This document shows positions 8,667 to 17,456 of a stretch of 64,000 nucleotides of DNA, one piece after another. The DNA is from CAIZGX01 sp964430305 (GTDB lineage Bacteria > Bacteroidota > Bacteroidia > Flavobacteriales_D > Sanyastnellaceae), in the NCBI GenBank assembly GCA_964430305.1, contig CAYSEX010000004.1, positions 1 to 64,000 on the forward strand, read 5' to 3'. The notes beneath the pieces are model-generated. The model saw only the letters and a program-made list of their open reading frames with translations, was not told the origin of the DNA and did not search any database. A program made the translations under genes and the position numbers. Within the stretch, counting starts at the first letter, position 1. Each line of letters starts with the position of its first letter.

Positions 8667-9983
8667 TTATTTTGCGTGAACCGTGTTTCTTCCAATGCTG
8701 TAATAGGTGTAACCTAACTGCTCCATTTTTTCCAACTCGTACAGGTTGCGTCCATCGAAGATGACTTTTGATTTCAAAAGACTTGAAATCTTCTCAAAAT
8801 CGGGGTTTCGGAATAATCCCCATTCAGTGCAAATTAATACGGCATCAGCATCTCGCAAAGCCTCATAAGCATCGGTTGTGTATGTGATTGGATAATTCTT
8901 TTGCTTCTTCACATTTTCCATGGCTTCTGGATCGTAGGCTGTAATGGTAGCACCAGCTTCAAGCAAATGCTCAATCATGTATAGCGCCGGAGCCTCGCGA
9001 ATATCATCAGTATCGGGTTTGAATGCCAATCCCCAAATGGCAATTTTCGTGTGTGTTAAGCTTTGATTGAAATGATCTAAAATAGGTTTCAGCATCACCG
9101 TTTTCTGACGCTCATTTACCTTCATCACACTTTTCAATATTTTGAATTCATAGCCACCTTCAATTCCAGATTTAGCGAGAGCCTGCACATCTTTTGGAAA
9201 ACAACTTCCACCATACCCAATACCTGGAAATAAGAATCGCTTGCCAATTCGATCATCCGTTCCAATTCCCAAACGAACCATATCTACATCGGCCCCCACT
9301 TTTTCACAGAAGTTGGCAATTTCATTCATGAAAGAAATTTTAGTAGCAAGGAACGCATTTGCAGCGTATTTGGTAAGCTCAGCACTGCGCTCATCCATGA
9401 ACAAGAGCGGATTACCCTGACGAATAAATGGTTTGTATAATTCGCCCATGAGCTGCTTTGCACGCTCGCTTCGGGTACCCACTACAACACGGTCAGGCTT
9501 CATGAAATCATCAACCGCAAAACCTTCTCTCAAAAATTCAGGATTGCTCACTACATCAAATTGTACCGTGCAATTCTCGGCAATGGCTTCGCGAACTTTT
9601 TCGGCTGTTCCAACAGGAACTGTACTCTTATCTACGATAATTTTATAGTCGGTCATGATCTTACCCAACTCTTTAGCTACCCCTAAAACGTAGCTGAGGT
9701 CGGCACTTCCATCTTCACCCGGAGGTGTTGGAAGAGCTAAAAAGATGATTTGAGCGTCTTGAATAGAGGCTGCTAATTCAGTGCTGAATTGAAGGCGTCC
9801 TTCACGAATATTGCGTTCGAAAAGCACATCGAGGTGAGGCTCATAAATGGGAATTTTACCGGCCTTCATTTGCGCCACTTTCTCTTCGTTGATGTCAATA
9901 CATATGACATTATTTCCGGTTTCAGCAAAGCATGTACCGGTTACTAAACCAACGTAGCCAGTTCCAACAACTGCAATATTCAT
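8667..9983 (-). CDS. ugd: UDP-glucose 6-dehydrogenase
   Basis: This 438-residue enzyme oxidises UDP-glucose to UDP-glucuronate using two NAD+. The N-terminal NAD motif is GTGYVGLVTGTCFAE. The catalytic Cys lies in GIGYGGSCFPKDVQAL near residue 260, and the C-terminal UDP-binding domain holds GLAFKPDTDDIREAP. The length fits the UGD family (about 430-450). It heads the three-gene set ugd-uxs-wbpD on the minus strand, with spacers of one base. The set would make UDP-GlcA and UDP-xylose or an amino-uronate for capsule or LPS. Confidence 0.94.
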   Translation of the reverse strand: MNIAVVGTGYVGLVTGTCFAETGNNVICIDINEEKVAQMKAGKIPIYEPHLDVLFERNIREGRLQFSTELAASIQDAQIIFLALPTPPGEDGSADLSYVLGVAKELGKIMTDYKIIVDKSTVPVGTAEKVREAIAENCTVQFDVVSNPEFLREGFAVDDFMKPDRVVVGTRSERAKQLMGELYKPFIRQGNPLLFMDERSAELTKYAANAFLATKISFMNEIANFCEKVGADVDMVRLGIGTDDRIGKRFLFPGIGYGGSCFPKDVQALAKSGIEGGYEFKILKSVMKVNERQKTVMLKPILDHFNQSLTHTKIAIWGLAFKPDTDDIREAPALYMIEHLLEAGATITAYDPEAMENVKKQKNYPITYTTDAYEALRDADAVLICTEWGLFRNPDFEKISSLLKSKVIFDGRNLYELEKMEQLGYTYYSIGRNTVHAK

Positions 9984-10020
9984 AGATCTTAATTTAGAAG
10001 GGCAAAGATAGTCAAGGAAG

Positions 10021-11463
10021 TTAATCGTGCACCTCTGATCTTCGCGTAACTAATTTCTGAATAATTTCTGCGTTGTGCTGCTTGACTTCCTTGCTTTTTC
10101 GTTTCCCCCACAAAACTTCTCTTGCATGACGAGCCGCTTGCTGTAGGTCAATGATTGGCGGCGGATAATCAATCCCATAAGTAAGGCGCTCCATTTCAGA
10201 CAATTTCCAAGGTTCATGCACAAAAGCGGTAGGTAGTTCTTGAAGCTCAGGCACCCATTTTCGAATAAAATGACCCTCAGGGTCTTGATCGAAACTTTGT
10301 TTGACAGGATTGTAAATACGTATCGTGTGTATCCCCATTGTACCCGCTTGCATCTGCAATTGCGGATAATGTATTCCTGGATCATAGTCTAAAAAGCACC
10401 GCGCCAAATGATGCGCTATGGCTTGCCAAGGTTGCTGCAAATGATGTGTTGCAAATGAAACGAGCATGCTGCGCATTCTGAAATTAATATACCCAGTTTT
10501 TTCTAGGCATCGCATGCAGGCATCTATTAAAGGAAAACCCGTTCGGCCTTGTTTCCATGCCGCGATCAATTCAGAATTCTCCTCTGTCCGAAAGTTATTG
10601 TATCCCGCATTAACATTGATAAATTCCATGGAACACATGGACTCAAATTTTTGAATGAAATGGCAATGCCAATGCATCCGAGAGAGGAAAGCTCCTAAAT
10701 TCCGTTTATCGCCGCCATGCTTTAGTTTGAATTCAGTAGCCTGAATAACACTTCGAACACTGATGTTTCCATAAGCTAAATATGGCGAAAGGCGACTGCA
10801 TCCTGTTCGCGAAAGCTCAGGTTTTCCAATGCTTTTCATGTATTTTTTGTGCCTTGACTCAAGGAAGGAATTCAAATATTTCCATGCTTGGTCTTCTCCA
10901 CCTCTTTGAACTGGATGTTCATAATACCATTTGGTTGAAATTTCAACTCGTCGTGAAGTTTTCCAATCAGCAAAGATTGATTTTTCCAGCTCATGTTTAT
11001 GCTGTGGTTGGCTCATAAAGGATTTCCAATAGGAATCAAAAGGCGCTTTAGGTTGACCTCGTTGAACGGCATTGGTGGGTGACTCAATCCACAAAATATT
11101 ATGTGTTTTGAACCAACTCTTCATGGCTAAATCACGTTGAAAGGTGAGTTGATTTCCAGACTCTTCGTGGCTGAACACCTGCTGAATGGCATAACACGTA
11201 TTTAGCTCGGCGAATACCTCAGAAACTTCCCCCTCAACCAAATGAACATGCGTTTTGAATGAGGTCAATTGTTGGTTTAAATGAGCAATGCTCTCTAGAA
11301 TAAACTGAATATGTCTTGGATGCGAATCGGATGCATTGCATATGCTGGGTTCCAAGATGTAGAGAAGTAAAATGGGGTGTTTCTCGAAAGATGCACGCGT
11401 TAATGGTTCATGGTCCATGAGCCTCAGGTCCTTTTTAAACCAAACAACATTTAACGATTGCAT
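10021..11463 (-). CDS. cryptochrome/photolyase family protein, atypical
   Basis: This 480-residue protein has an N-terminal alpha/beta photolyase domain (NVVWFKKDLRLMDHEPL, about 1-130) and a C-terminal FAD-binding helical domain (about 200-460). FAD-domain motifs include LSPYLAYGNIS, GRTGFPLIDACMRCL, RIYNPVKQS and GHFIRKWVPEL. By-eye alignment with E. coli PhrB puts His365 where the FAD-N5-facing Asn378 lies and Leu369 where Trp382 lies; only the middle Trp of the electron-transfer triad (Trp346, PhrB Trp359) seems kept. It may therefore be a photoreceptor or a photolyase with a different electron path. It is divergent from the ABC exporter genes at 11536 and has its own presumed promoter in the 72-bp gap. 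Confidence 0.83.
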   Translation of the reverse strand: MQSLNVVWFKKDLRLMDHEPLTRASFEKHPILLLYILEPSICNASDSHPRHIQFILESIAHLNQQLTSFKTHVHLVEGEVSEVFAELNTCYAIQQVFSHEESGNQLTFQRDLAMKSWFKTHNILWIESPTNAVQRGQPKAPFDSYWKSFMSQPQHKHELEKSIFADWKTSRRVEISTKWYYEHPVQRGGEDQAWKYLNSFLESRHKKYMKSIGKPELSRTGCSRLSPYLAYGNISVRSVIQATEFKLKHGGDKRNLGAFLSRMHWHCHFIQKFESMCSMEFINVNAGYNNFRTEENSELIAAWKQGRTGFPLIDACMRCLEKTGYINFRMRSMLVSFATHHLQQPWQAIAHHLARCFLDYDPGIHYPQLQMQAGTMGIHTIRIYNPVKQSFDQDPEGHFIRKWVPELQELPTAFVHEPWKLSEMERLTYGIDYPPPIIDLQQAARHAREVLWGKRKSKEVKQHNAEIIQKLVTRRSEVHD

Positions 11464-11511
11464 GGTTCAAAAGAAATGAATCTTTCGATAAACAAGCCGT
11501 TAAAATAAGAT

Positions 11512-11519
11512 TACTTTCG
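11512..11519 (+). promoter_or_regulatory. possible -7 element for the ABC exporter/Ppx/hldD run
   Basis: TACTTTCG matches TAnnTTTG except for C at the seventh base. The same variant octamer occurs 18 bp before the TPR gene at 41260. No clear TTG lies at the right distance, so support is moderate. Confidence 0.4.
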
Positions 11520-11535
11520 TTGTAATAATTCGTTT

Positions 11536-12468
11536 ATGTTAGCGATTGAAGCACACAATATTTCAAAAAAATACGGTAGTCATCAGGCTCTGAATTCCAT
11601 TCATCTCGATATCGAAGAAGGGAAAATTTTCGGATTGCTTGGCCCCAATGGTGCGGGTAAGACAACCTTTATTAGAATTCTGAATCAAATTATTGAGCCA
11701 GATTCAGGCAGTATTTCATTTTTCAATCAGCCTCTGGAAAGAAAGCATGTTGAGATGGTTGGGTATTTACCTGAGGAACGTGGGTTGTATAAAAAAATGA
11801 AGGTAGGAGAGCAATGCCTTTATTTAGCGCAGTTGAAAGGTTTATCTTCAAAAGAGGCTAGGCAAGAATTAGACATATGGTTCGAACGATTTGAAATATC
11901 AACCTGGTGGAATAAACGTGTGGAAGACTTATCGAAAGGAATGGCGCAGAAAATTCAATTCATAAGTACTGTTGTTCACAAGCCGAAATTGTTGATTTTA
12001 GATGAACCCTTCAGCGGCTTTGATCCCATTAACGCGCAACTCATAGAAGAGGAAATGTTGCGATTGAAGTCTGAAGGTGCTACCATTATTCTTTCCACTC
12101 ATGATATGGGCAGTGTGGAATCGCTGTGCGATAAAATTGCGCTCATTCATCAGTCGAATATGATTTTGAATGGAAGTGTTCAAGAGATTCGAAATACGTA
12201 TAAAACGCAGACTTATTTATTGGAATTTAAAGGCACGCAGTTAGATATGACCATTGCCCTTGCACATCATTTTGAACTTAAAGAAGTAGCGGAGAAAGAA
12301 GGTGTTCACCTAGCTGAAATTCAAATGAGTACATCGCAGAATTTAAATCAATTGTTGCAGGCGCTTATACCACACGTTGAAGTTGTCTCTATTCGAGAAA
12401 AAATTCCGAGTGTACATGATATTTTCGTGAAAACCATTCAATCACTGCAGGAGGTAGGTCATGAGTAA
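11536..12468 (+). CDS. ABC transporter ATP-binding protein (NatA-like)
   Basis: This 310-residue ATPase has Walker A GPNGAGKTT (about residues 35-43), a Q-loop-like Pro-Glu-Glu-Arg segment, a signature region LSKGMAQK near 136 and Walker B LLILDEPFSGFD near 155. The signature LSKGM deviates from LSGGQ as in NatA and other drug/sodium exporters. A C-terminal extension of about 90 residues (DUF4162-like position) follows the ATPase domain. It overlaps the permease gene by 8 bp; the permease start has an AGGAGGT Shine-Dalgarno sequence (12449-12455) inside this gene, unusual for this phylum. Together they form an ABC-2 exporter; the substrate is unknown. Confidence 0.87.
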   Translation: MLAIEAHNISKKYGSHQALNSIHLDIEEGKIFGLLGPNGAGKTTFIRILNQIIEPDSGSISFFNQPLERKHVEMVGYLPEERGLYKKMKVGEQCLYLAQLKGLSSKEARQELDIWFERFEISTWWNKRVEDLSKGMAQKIQFISTVVHKPKLLILDEPFSGFDPINAQLIEEEMLRLKSEGATIILSTHDMGSVESLCDKIALIHQSNMILNGSVQEIRNTYKTQTYLLEFKGTQLDMTIALAHHFELKEVAEKEGVHLAEIQMSTSQNLNQLLQALIPHVEVVSIREKIPSVHDIFVKTIQSLQEVGHE

Positions 12469-13831
12469 AATTGGATTAATTATTCGAAGAGAATATTCAA
12501 CACGGGTTCGTAAAAAGTCTTTTATTGTCATGACTTTGTTGGGGCCATTGTTATTTGCAGGGTTAATGTTCGGTACAGTTTGGGCAACTCTTGCAGATCA
12601 GAAGACATATAAAGTTTTGGTCTCAGATCCGTATGGAGTAATAACGCGCACAATTTCAGATACTGATAAACATTTGGTTCCGCGATTTCCTGATCGATTC
12701 AAAAATTCAGAAAACGTTATTTACGCGTTTACAGATAAGTCCATTGAGCCAGAAAAAATGCAAGATGGTTTATACAATGTCATGGTTGAAGTAGATGATG
12801 CCACCATCAATGACGGGAAATGCCAATTGTTTTTTTCTGATTATCCCAGCTCTCAGGTTAAAGATAAAATGGAGGCTGATCTCCAGGAGTCTTTGGAAAG
12901 ATTTCGGGTGATAGATTCACTGCAACTGGACTATGAAAAGTACAAACGTGCGAAATTGAAAGTAAGTTTTGCGGAAGTGAACTTGAAGAATCTCGGGCAA
13001 AAAGATTATACGCAACAAAAAGCCATGGTGGGGTTTGGATTCGCCATTCTCATTTACTTTTTCATTTTTCTATATGGCGTTCAAGTAATGCGTGGTGTGA
13101 TTGAAGAAAAATCAAGCCGTATTGTTGAAGTTATGGTGAGTTCAGTAAAACCCTTTGAGCTGATGATGGGTAAGGTGGTAGGAATAGGATTGGTCGGTTT
13201 AACACAATTTTTAATTTGGGTTCTTTTGTCATCACTAACGGGGTCTTTGGCACTGAGTTATTTTGAATCTCAATTGGCTGGTGGAAGTGCTGCTGTTGAA
13301 AATGGTGTTGTAGTTATGAACGGGATGTCTCAGGCTCAATTGGCTCAGAATCTCATGAATAACGAAGCAGTGAATTGGTTGTTTCAGATCAATTGGCCAC
13401 TCATGATCAGTATGTTCGTATTCTTTTTCATTGGCGGATACCTTCTCTACGCGAGTCTATTTGCAGCAATTGGAGCGGCTGTAGATGGAGACACGGATAC
13501 ACAGCAATTCATGTTGCCGGTTACTTTACCGCTTGTGTTTTCTTATGTTGTATCATTTATGCTCATAGAAAATCCTGCAAGTTCAATTGGGAATTTCTTT
13601 TCGATTTTCCCACTGACAAGTCCAATTACTATTATGGTGAAAATAGCCATTGGCGATGGTGGAAATACAGGTGTGCATTGGTTGCATTTGGTTGGAAGTA
13701 TGTTGTCTTTGGTTATTGCTTTTTTGTTTTTCATTTGGTTAGGTGGGAAAATATATCGTGTAGGTATTCTCAGTTATGGCAAGCGCGTGGGATACAGAGA
13801 CATTTGGCGCTGGATTAAACAGAAAAATTAA
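12461..13831 (+). CDS. ABC-2 type transporter permease (NatB-like)
   Basis: This 456-residue membrane protein has one N-terminal transmembrane helix (about 24-44, GPLLFAGLMFGTVWA) and a large extracytoplasmic domain to about residue 185. A block of five or six helices (about 185-440) follows. VMRGVIEEKSSRIVEVMVSS is the conserved cytoplasmic motif of NatB-like permeases, which contacts the ATPase. It partners the preceding ATPase, with which it overlaps by 8 bp. Its stop overlaps the Ppx/GppA start by one base. The substrate is not evident; NatAB homologues export Na+ or peptides. Confidence 0.86.
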   Translation: MSKIGLIIRREYSTRVRKKSFIVMTLLGPLLFAGLMFGTVWATLADQKTYKVLVSDPYGVITRTISDTDKHLVPRFPDRFKNSENVIYAFTDKSIEPEKMQDGLYNVMVEVDDATINDGKCQLFFSDYPSSQVKDKMEADLQESLERFRVIDSLQLDYEKYKRAKLKVSFAEVNLKNLGQKDYTQQKAMVGFGFAILIYFFIFLYGVQVMRGVIEEKSSRIVEVMVSSVKPFELMMGKVVGIGLVGLTQFLIWVLLSSLTGSLALSYFESQLAGGSAAVENGVVVMNGMSQAQLAQNLMNNEAVNWLFQINWPLMISMFVFFFIGGYLLYASLFAAIGAAVDGDTDTQQFMLPVTLPLVFSYVVSFMLIENPASSIGNFFSIFPLTSPITIMVKIAIGDGGNTGVHWLHLVGSMLSLVIAFLFFIWLGGKIYRVGILSYGKRVGYRDIWRWIKQKN

Positions 13832-14763
13832 TGGATTCAAAACGAATAGCCGTTATTGATTGTGGAACCAATACTTTCAATTTATTGGTATTGGAATTTG
13901 CCAACCAGGAATGGAAAACCATCTTTAAAACCAAGCAGGCTGTTAAAATTGGAGTTGGTGGATTCGACCAAGGAATTATTCAACCCGACCGCTTGGTCCG
14001 TGCATTGGATGCATTATCCTCATACAACGCAACATGTGCGTCGTTCGAAGTAAATGAAGTCAAGATTTTTGCAACCAGCGCTGTTCGTGAGGCTAAAAAC
14101 GGAAGTCAATTTGTCTCAAAGGTTAAAGAAGTATTTGGTTGGAATGTACAGGTAATTTCTGGTGATCGAGAAGCAGAACTCATTTTTGAAGGTGTCAAAT
14201 TAGCAGTGAATGCGACGGTTCCAAGTTATTTAATTATGGATATTGGAGGGGGAAGTACAGAGTTTGTTTTTGTCAAAAACCATGAAGTGGTTTGGAGAAA
14301 GAGTTATCTTATGGGGGTAAGTCGCTTATTCGAATGGCTTCAACCTTCTTCGCGAATGACCAATGACGAAATCAAGAAGTTGAAATTGAAATGTGATCAT
14401 GAATGGTCGGATCTCATTCAGCTAATCAAAGAAAATGACATGCAAACTTTAGTTGGTTCATCGGGTTCTTTTGATACGTTATATGATTTGTTCTTGAAGG
14501 AGACCAAGAGTGAGTCAACATCAAAAAATTTACATGAAATTCCATTTTCATATTTCCCGCAAATTCATCATTGGCTCATGTCAAGCACACTTGAAGATCG
14601 ACTTGCACATCCCGCAATACCAGCACTTCGAGCTGAATACATGCAAATTTCAAGCTATTTAGTGAAGTATATTTTAACTCAACATACATTCAATACCTTG
14701 CTGTGTTCTGACTATGCGTTGAAAGAAGGTGTTTTGGCTGAAATAATGAATAAACACAATTAA
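13831..14763 (+). CDS. Ppx/GppA family phosphatase (exopolyphosphatase-like)
   Basis: This 310-residue member of the ASKHA superfamily begins IAVIDCGTNTFNLLV (phosphate-1 loop) and contains MDIGGGSTEFVFV (phosphate-2 loop, about residue 136) and a SSGSFDTL segment near 210. It corresponds to the catalytic half of Ppx/GppA without the C-terminal HD-like domain of the roughly 500-residue E. coli enzymes. Known activities are release of phosphate from polyphosphate and conversion of pppGpp to ppGpp. It follows the permease by stop/start overlap (TAATG) and precedes hldD by 9 bp. Confidence 0.85.
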   Translation: MDSKRIAVIDCGTNTFNLLVLEFANQEWKTIFKTKQAVKIGVGGFDQGIIQPDRLVRALDALSSYNATCASFEVNEVKIFATSAVREAKNGSQFVSKVKEVFGWNVQVISGDREAELIFEGVKLAVNATVPSYLIMDIGGGSTEFVFVKNHEVVWRKSYLMGVSRLFEWLQPSSRMTNDEIKKLKLKCDHEWSDLIQLIKENDMQTLVGSSGSFDTLYDLFLKETKSESTSKNLHEIPFSYFPQIHHWLMSSTLEDRLAHPAIPALRAEYMQISSYLVKYILTQHTFNTLLCSDYALKEGVLAEIMNKHN

Positions 14764-14772
14764 ATTCGCACC

Positions 14773-15741
14773 ATGATTATTGTAACAGGAGCAGCCGGAT
14801 TCATAGGATCGGCGTTGGTGGCAAGATTGAATGAAGATCGATTCTTTGATCTTGTTTTGGTCGACGATTTTACAAGAGAAGATCGAAAACAGAATTTGGC
14901 TAACAAGAGATTTACCGCTCAAATTGATAGAAAAGAGTTCCCGCTTTGGTTGGAAGAAAATGAGAATCAAGTTGAATGTGTGTTTCATATCGGTGCAAGA
15001 ACAGATACAACCGAGTTCAACGTTGAGATTTTCAATGAACTAAATGTAAACTATACCAAGTCACTTTGGAAAATTTGTGCAAAGAATGCCATTCCATTTA
15101 TTTATGCCAGTTCAGCAGCAACCTATGGCAATGGAGCTTTGGGGTATGATGATAATGAGTCTACCATTCCCAATCTTCGTCCGTTGAATCCATACGGACA
15201 ATCGAAACAAGATTTTGATGTTTGGGCGCTGCAACAAACTGAAAAACCATACTTTTTTGCTGGACTTAAATTTTTCAACGTGTATGGTCCGAATGAATAC
15301 CACAAGGGGCGAATGGCAAGTGTTATCTGGCACGCTTACAATCAGATAAAAAAAACGGGAGAAATGAAACTCTTCCGCAGTCACAGGGAAGATTACACAG
15401 ATGGAGGACAGATGCGTGATTTTGTATACGTAAAGGATGTGGTTGAGGTGTGTATGTTTTTAATGCATCACAGAAAAAACTCGGGTATTTATAATTTGGG
15501 TAGCGGGAAAGCTAGAACCTTTCTAGATTTGGTAAAGGCAACCTATGTAGCGATGAACAAAGAACCCGAGATTTCGTTTATAGATACACCAGAAGATATT
15601 CGGGAGACTTATCAATACTTCACAGAGGCCAACATGAATAAGCTTATTGCCATTGGGTATAACAAGCCTTTTCATACTTTGGAAGAAGGAGTTTCTGATT
15701 ATGTGAAGAATTATCTTTTAGAAGATTTAAAAATTTATTGA
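14773..15741 (+). CDS. hldD: ADP-L-glycero-D-manno-heptose 6-epimerase
   Basis: This 322-residue extended SDR begins with the NAD(P) motif GAAGFIGSALVARL. It has the heptose-epimerase pattern IGARTDTTE, the YASSAATYGNG segment with the catalytic Ser/Thr, and YGQSKQDFD as Tyr-x3-Lys. FFNVYGPNEYHKGRMASV is diagnostic for HldD/RfaD. The enzyme makes ADP-L-glycero-D-manno-heptose for the LPS inner core. It sits in the plus-strand run between ppx and the pterin synthase gene with short spacers (9 and 7 bp). Confidence 0.93.
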   Translation: MIIVTGAAGFIGSALVARLNEDRFFDLVLVDDFTREDRKQNLANKRFTAQIDRKEFPLWLEENENQVECVFHIGARTDTTEFNVEIFNELNVNYTKSLWKICAKNAIPFIYASSAATYGNGALGYDDNESTIPNLRPLNPYGQSKQDFDVWALQQTEKPYFFAGLKFFNVYGPNEYHKGRMASVIWHAYNQIKKTGEMKLFRSHREDYTDGGQMRDFVYVKDVVEVCMFLMHHRKNSGIYNLGSGKARTFLDLVKATYVAMNKEPEISFIDTPEDIRETYQYFTEANMNKLIAIGYNKPFHTLEEGVSDYVKNYLLEDLKIY

Positions 15742-15748
15742 TACAGAA

Positions 15749-16177
15749 ATGAAAAAACTGGTTTTTGCAACACGACGAGAGCGTTTCAACGCAGCTCACA
15801 AATTATGGCATGAGGAATGGGACGAGGCGAAGAATTTTGAAACCTTCGGAAAGTGTTCCAATCCCAATTGGCATGGTCACAACTATGAATTATTTATTAC
15901 CGTCAAGGGGGTTCCAGATGAAACTACAGGTTATTGCATGGATCTTAAATATTTGAGTGACATTGTGAAGTCTGAAGTCATTAATAAACTTGACCATAAA
16001 AATTTGAATCTCGATGTTGAGTTCCTTAAGGGAATGAAAACGAGTACCGAAAATTTAGCCATTGCTATTTGGGAACAATTGGAGCATTTAGTGGCTACAA
16101 AAGGTTGTGAACTTCATTGCATAAAAGTAACCGAAACTGAAAATCAATACGTAGAATACTACGGACCACAAGCATGA
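15749..16177 (+). CDS. 6-pyruvoyl-tetrahydropterin synthase / QueD family protein
   Basis: This 142-residue T-fold enzyme has the zinc ligands His17, His42 and His44 and a catalytic Cys36 in the spacing Cys-x5-His-Gly-His (KCSNPNWHGHNY). That spacing is the one described for 6-pyruvoyl-tetrahydropterin synthases, whereas QueD (queuosine pathway) has Cys-x3-His-Gly-His. Further PTPS-like stretches are LFGKC-like FGKCSNPN, LDHKNLNLDV and STENLAIAIW. The gene's stop overlaps the folE start as ATGA, so GTP cyclohydrolase I, which makes the substrate dihydroneopterin triphosphate, is translated with it. Automatic annotation may call it 6-carboxytetrahydropterin synthase; the motif argues for the pyruvoyl type. 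Confidence 0.82.
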   Translation: MKKLVFATRRERFNAAHKLWHEEWDEAKNFETFGKCSNPNWHGHNYELFITVKGVPDETTGYCMDLKYLSDIVKSEVINKLDHKNLNLDVEFLKGMKTSTENLAIAIWEQLEHLVATKGCELHCIKVTETENQYVEYYGPQA

Positions 16178-16737
16178 ATCAAGAAGCTATAGAACAAGCT
16201 ATTCGGACGGTCTTGCAAAATGTTGGCGAAGATCCGAACAGAGAAGGTTTACAGAAAACGCCCGAGCGCGTAGCCAAGGCATATGGCCATCTCTTACAAG
16301 GGTATAATCAAAATGCAAAAGAAGTTTTAGAATCAGCCATTTTTCACGAAGACTACAGCGAGATGGTATTGGTCAAGGACATTGAGATTTATAGCCTGTG
16401 TGAACACCACATGCTTCCTTTTTTCGGGCGTGCGCATGTTGCCTATATTCCTCAAGGGAAAATAGTTGGTTTAAGTAAAATACCACGGGTGGTAGATGTA
16501 TTTGCCAAAAGACTTCAAGTGCAAGAGAGACTGACAATTGAGGTTCGAGATGTCATTCAAGAAGTGCTAAATCCGGCCGGAGTGGCAGTGGTTTTAGAAT
16601 GTCATCATCTTTGTATGCAAATGCGCGGAGTGAGCAAGCAAAATAGCTCAACGACCACAAGCGCGTTTAGCGGAATTTTTTTAACAAATGACGCAACACG
16701 CAAAGAGTTTTTTAGTTTAGTGAACACAAAAAAATAA
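16174..16737 (+). CDS. folE: GTP cyclohydrolase I
   Basis: This 187-residue enzyme converts GTP to 7,8-dihydroneopterin triphosphate, the entry to folate, biopterin and queuosine. The zinc ligands are Cys76 and His79 (SLCEHHML) and Cys147 (HHLCMQMRG). EDPNREGLQKTPERVA is the conserved N-terminal helix and QNSSTTTSAFSG the C-terminal GTP-site motif. The length is normal. It overlaps the PTPS gene by 4 nt and is followed 3 bp later by a BI-1 family gene. Confidence 0.95.
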   Translation: MNQEAIEQAIRTVLQNVGEDPNREGLQKTPERVAKAYGHLLQGYNQNAKEVLESAIFHEDYSEMVLVKDIEIYSLCEHHMLPFFGRAHVAYIPQGKIVGLSKIPRVVDVFAKRLQVQERLTIEVRDVIQEVLNPAGVAVVLECHHLCMQMRGVSKQNSSTTTSAFSGIFLTNDATRKEFFSLVNTKK

Positions 16738-16740
16738 AAA

Positions 16741-17454
16741 ATGAATAATCACATTCAATTTCATGACGATGCTACAATAGAAAGTAGCGCGTCAGTTAGC
16801 AAATCATTTGTATCAAACGTTTTTTCCTACATGACTATCGCATTGCTTATTTCAGGTGGTGTGGCTGCTTACTTCGGATTAAACGAATCTCTGTTCCGTA
16901 GTTTAATGTCTGTTCCTGGAATGATGTGGATTCTCATGTTAGCTCCACTAGCGTTTGTTATGATTATTAGCTTCGGTTTCAATAAGCTTTCATTTCCCGC
17001 TCTATTGGTTATTTTCTTGGCTTATGCAGCTACAATGGGGCTGAGTCTGAGTGCCATTTTTGTCATCTTTGAACTAGGTGTTATCTTCAAAGTGTTTTTG
17101 ATTACTGCCGGTTTGTTCGGTACCATGGCTGTTTTAGGGTACACTACCAAAACCGATTTAACTGCCTTTGGAGGAATTCTAACCATGGCTTTAATTGGTA
17201 TTGTCATTGCCTCTTTGGTGAATATGTTCATGGGGTCTGAAACCATGGATTACATTATCTCATGTATCGGAGTTTTGGTGTTTACAGGTTTAACCGCATA
17301 TGACGTACAAAAAATAAAGAGAATTGGAGCCGGTGTGGAATACGGAACCGCAACTGCCAGTAAATTGGCCTTGATGGGTGCGTTATCGCTGTACCTTGAT
17401 TTCGTGAATTTATTCATATTCTTACTCCGAATTTTCGGAAGAAGTAGCGAATAA
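16741..17454 (+). CDS. Bax inhibitor-1/YccA family membrane protein
   Basis: This 237-residue protein has about seven hydrophobic segments between residues 28 and 235, with short polar turns. The arrangement, the AYDVQKIKRIG segment before the last helices and SLYLDFVNLFIFLLRIFG at the C-terminus are typical of the BI-1/YccA/TMBIM family. Bacterial members are pH-sensitive calcium leak channels or modulators of the FtsH protease; which role applies here is unknown. It lies 3 bp after folE and 2 bp before the J-domain gene. Confidence 0.9.
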   Translation: MNNHIQFHDDATIESSASVSKSFVSNVFSYMTIALLISGGVAAYFGLNESLFRSLMSVPGMMWILMLAPLAFVMIISFGFNKLSFPALLVIFLAYAATMGLSLSAIFVIFELGVIFKVFLITAGLFGTMAVLGYTTKTDLTAFGGILTMALIGIVIASLVNMFMGSETMDYIISCIGVLVFTGLTAYDVQKIKRIGAGVEYGTATASKLALMGALSLYLDFVNLFIFLLRIFGRSSE

Positions 17455-17456
17455 AA

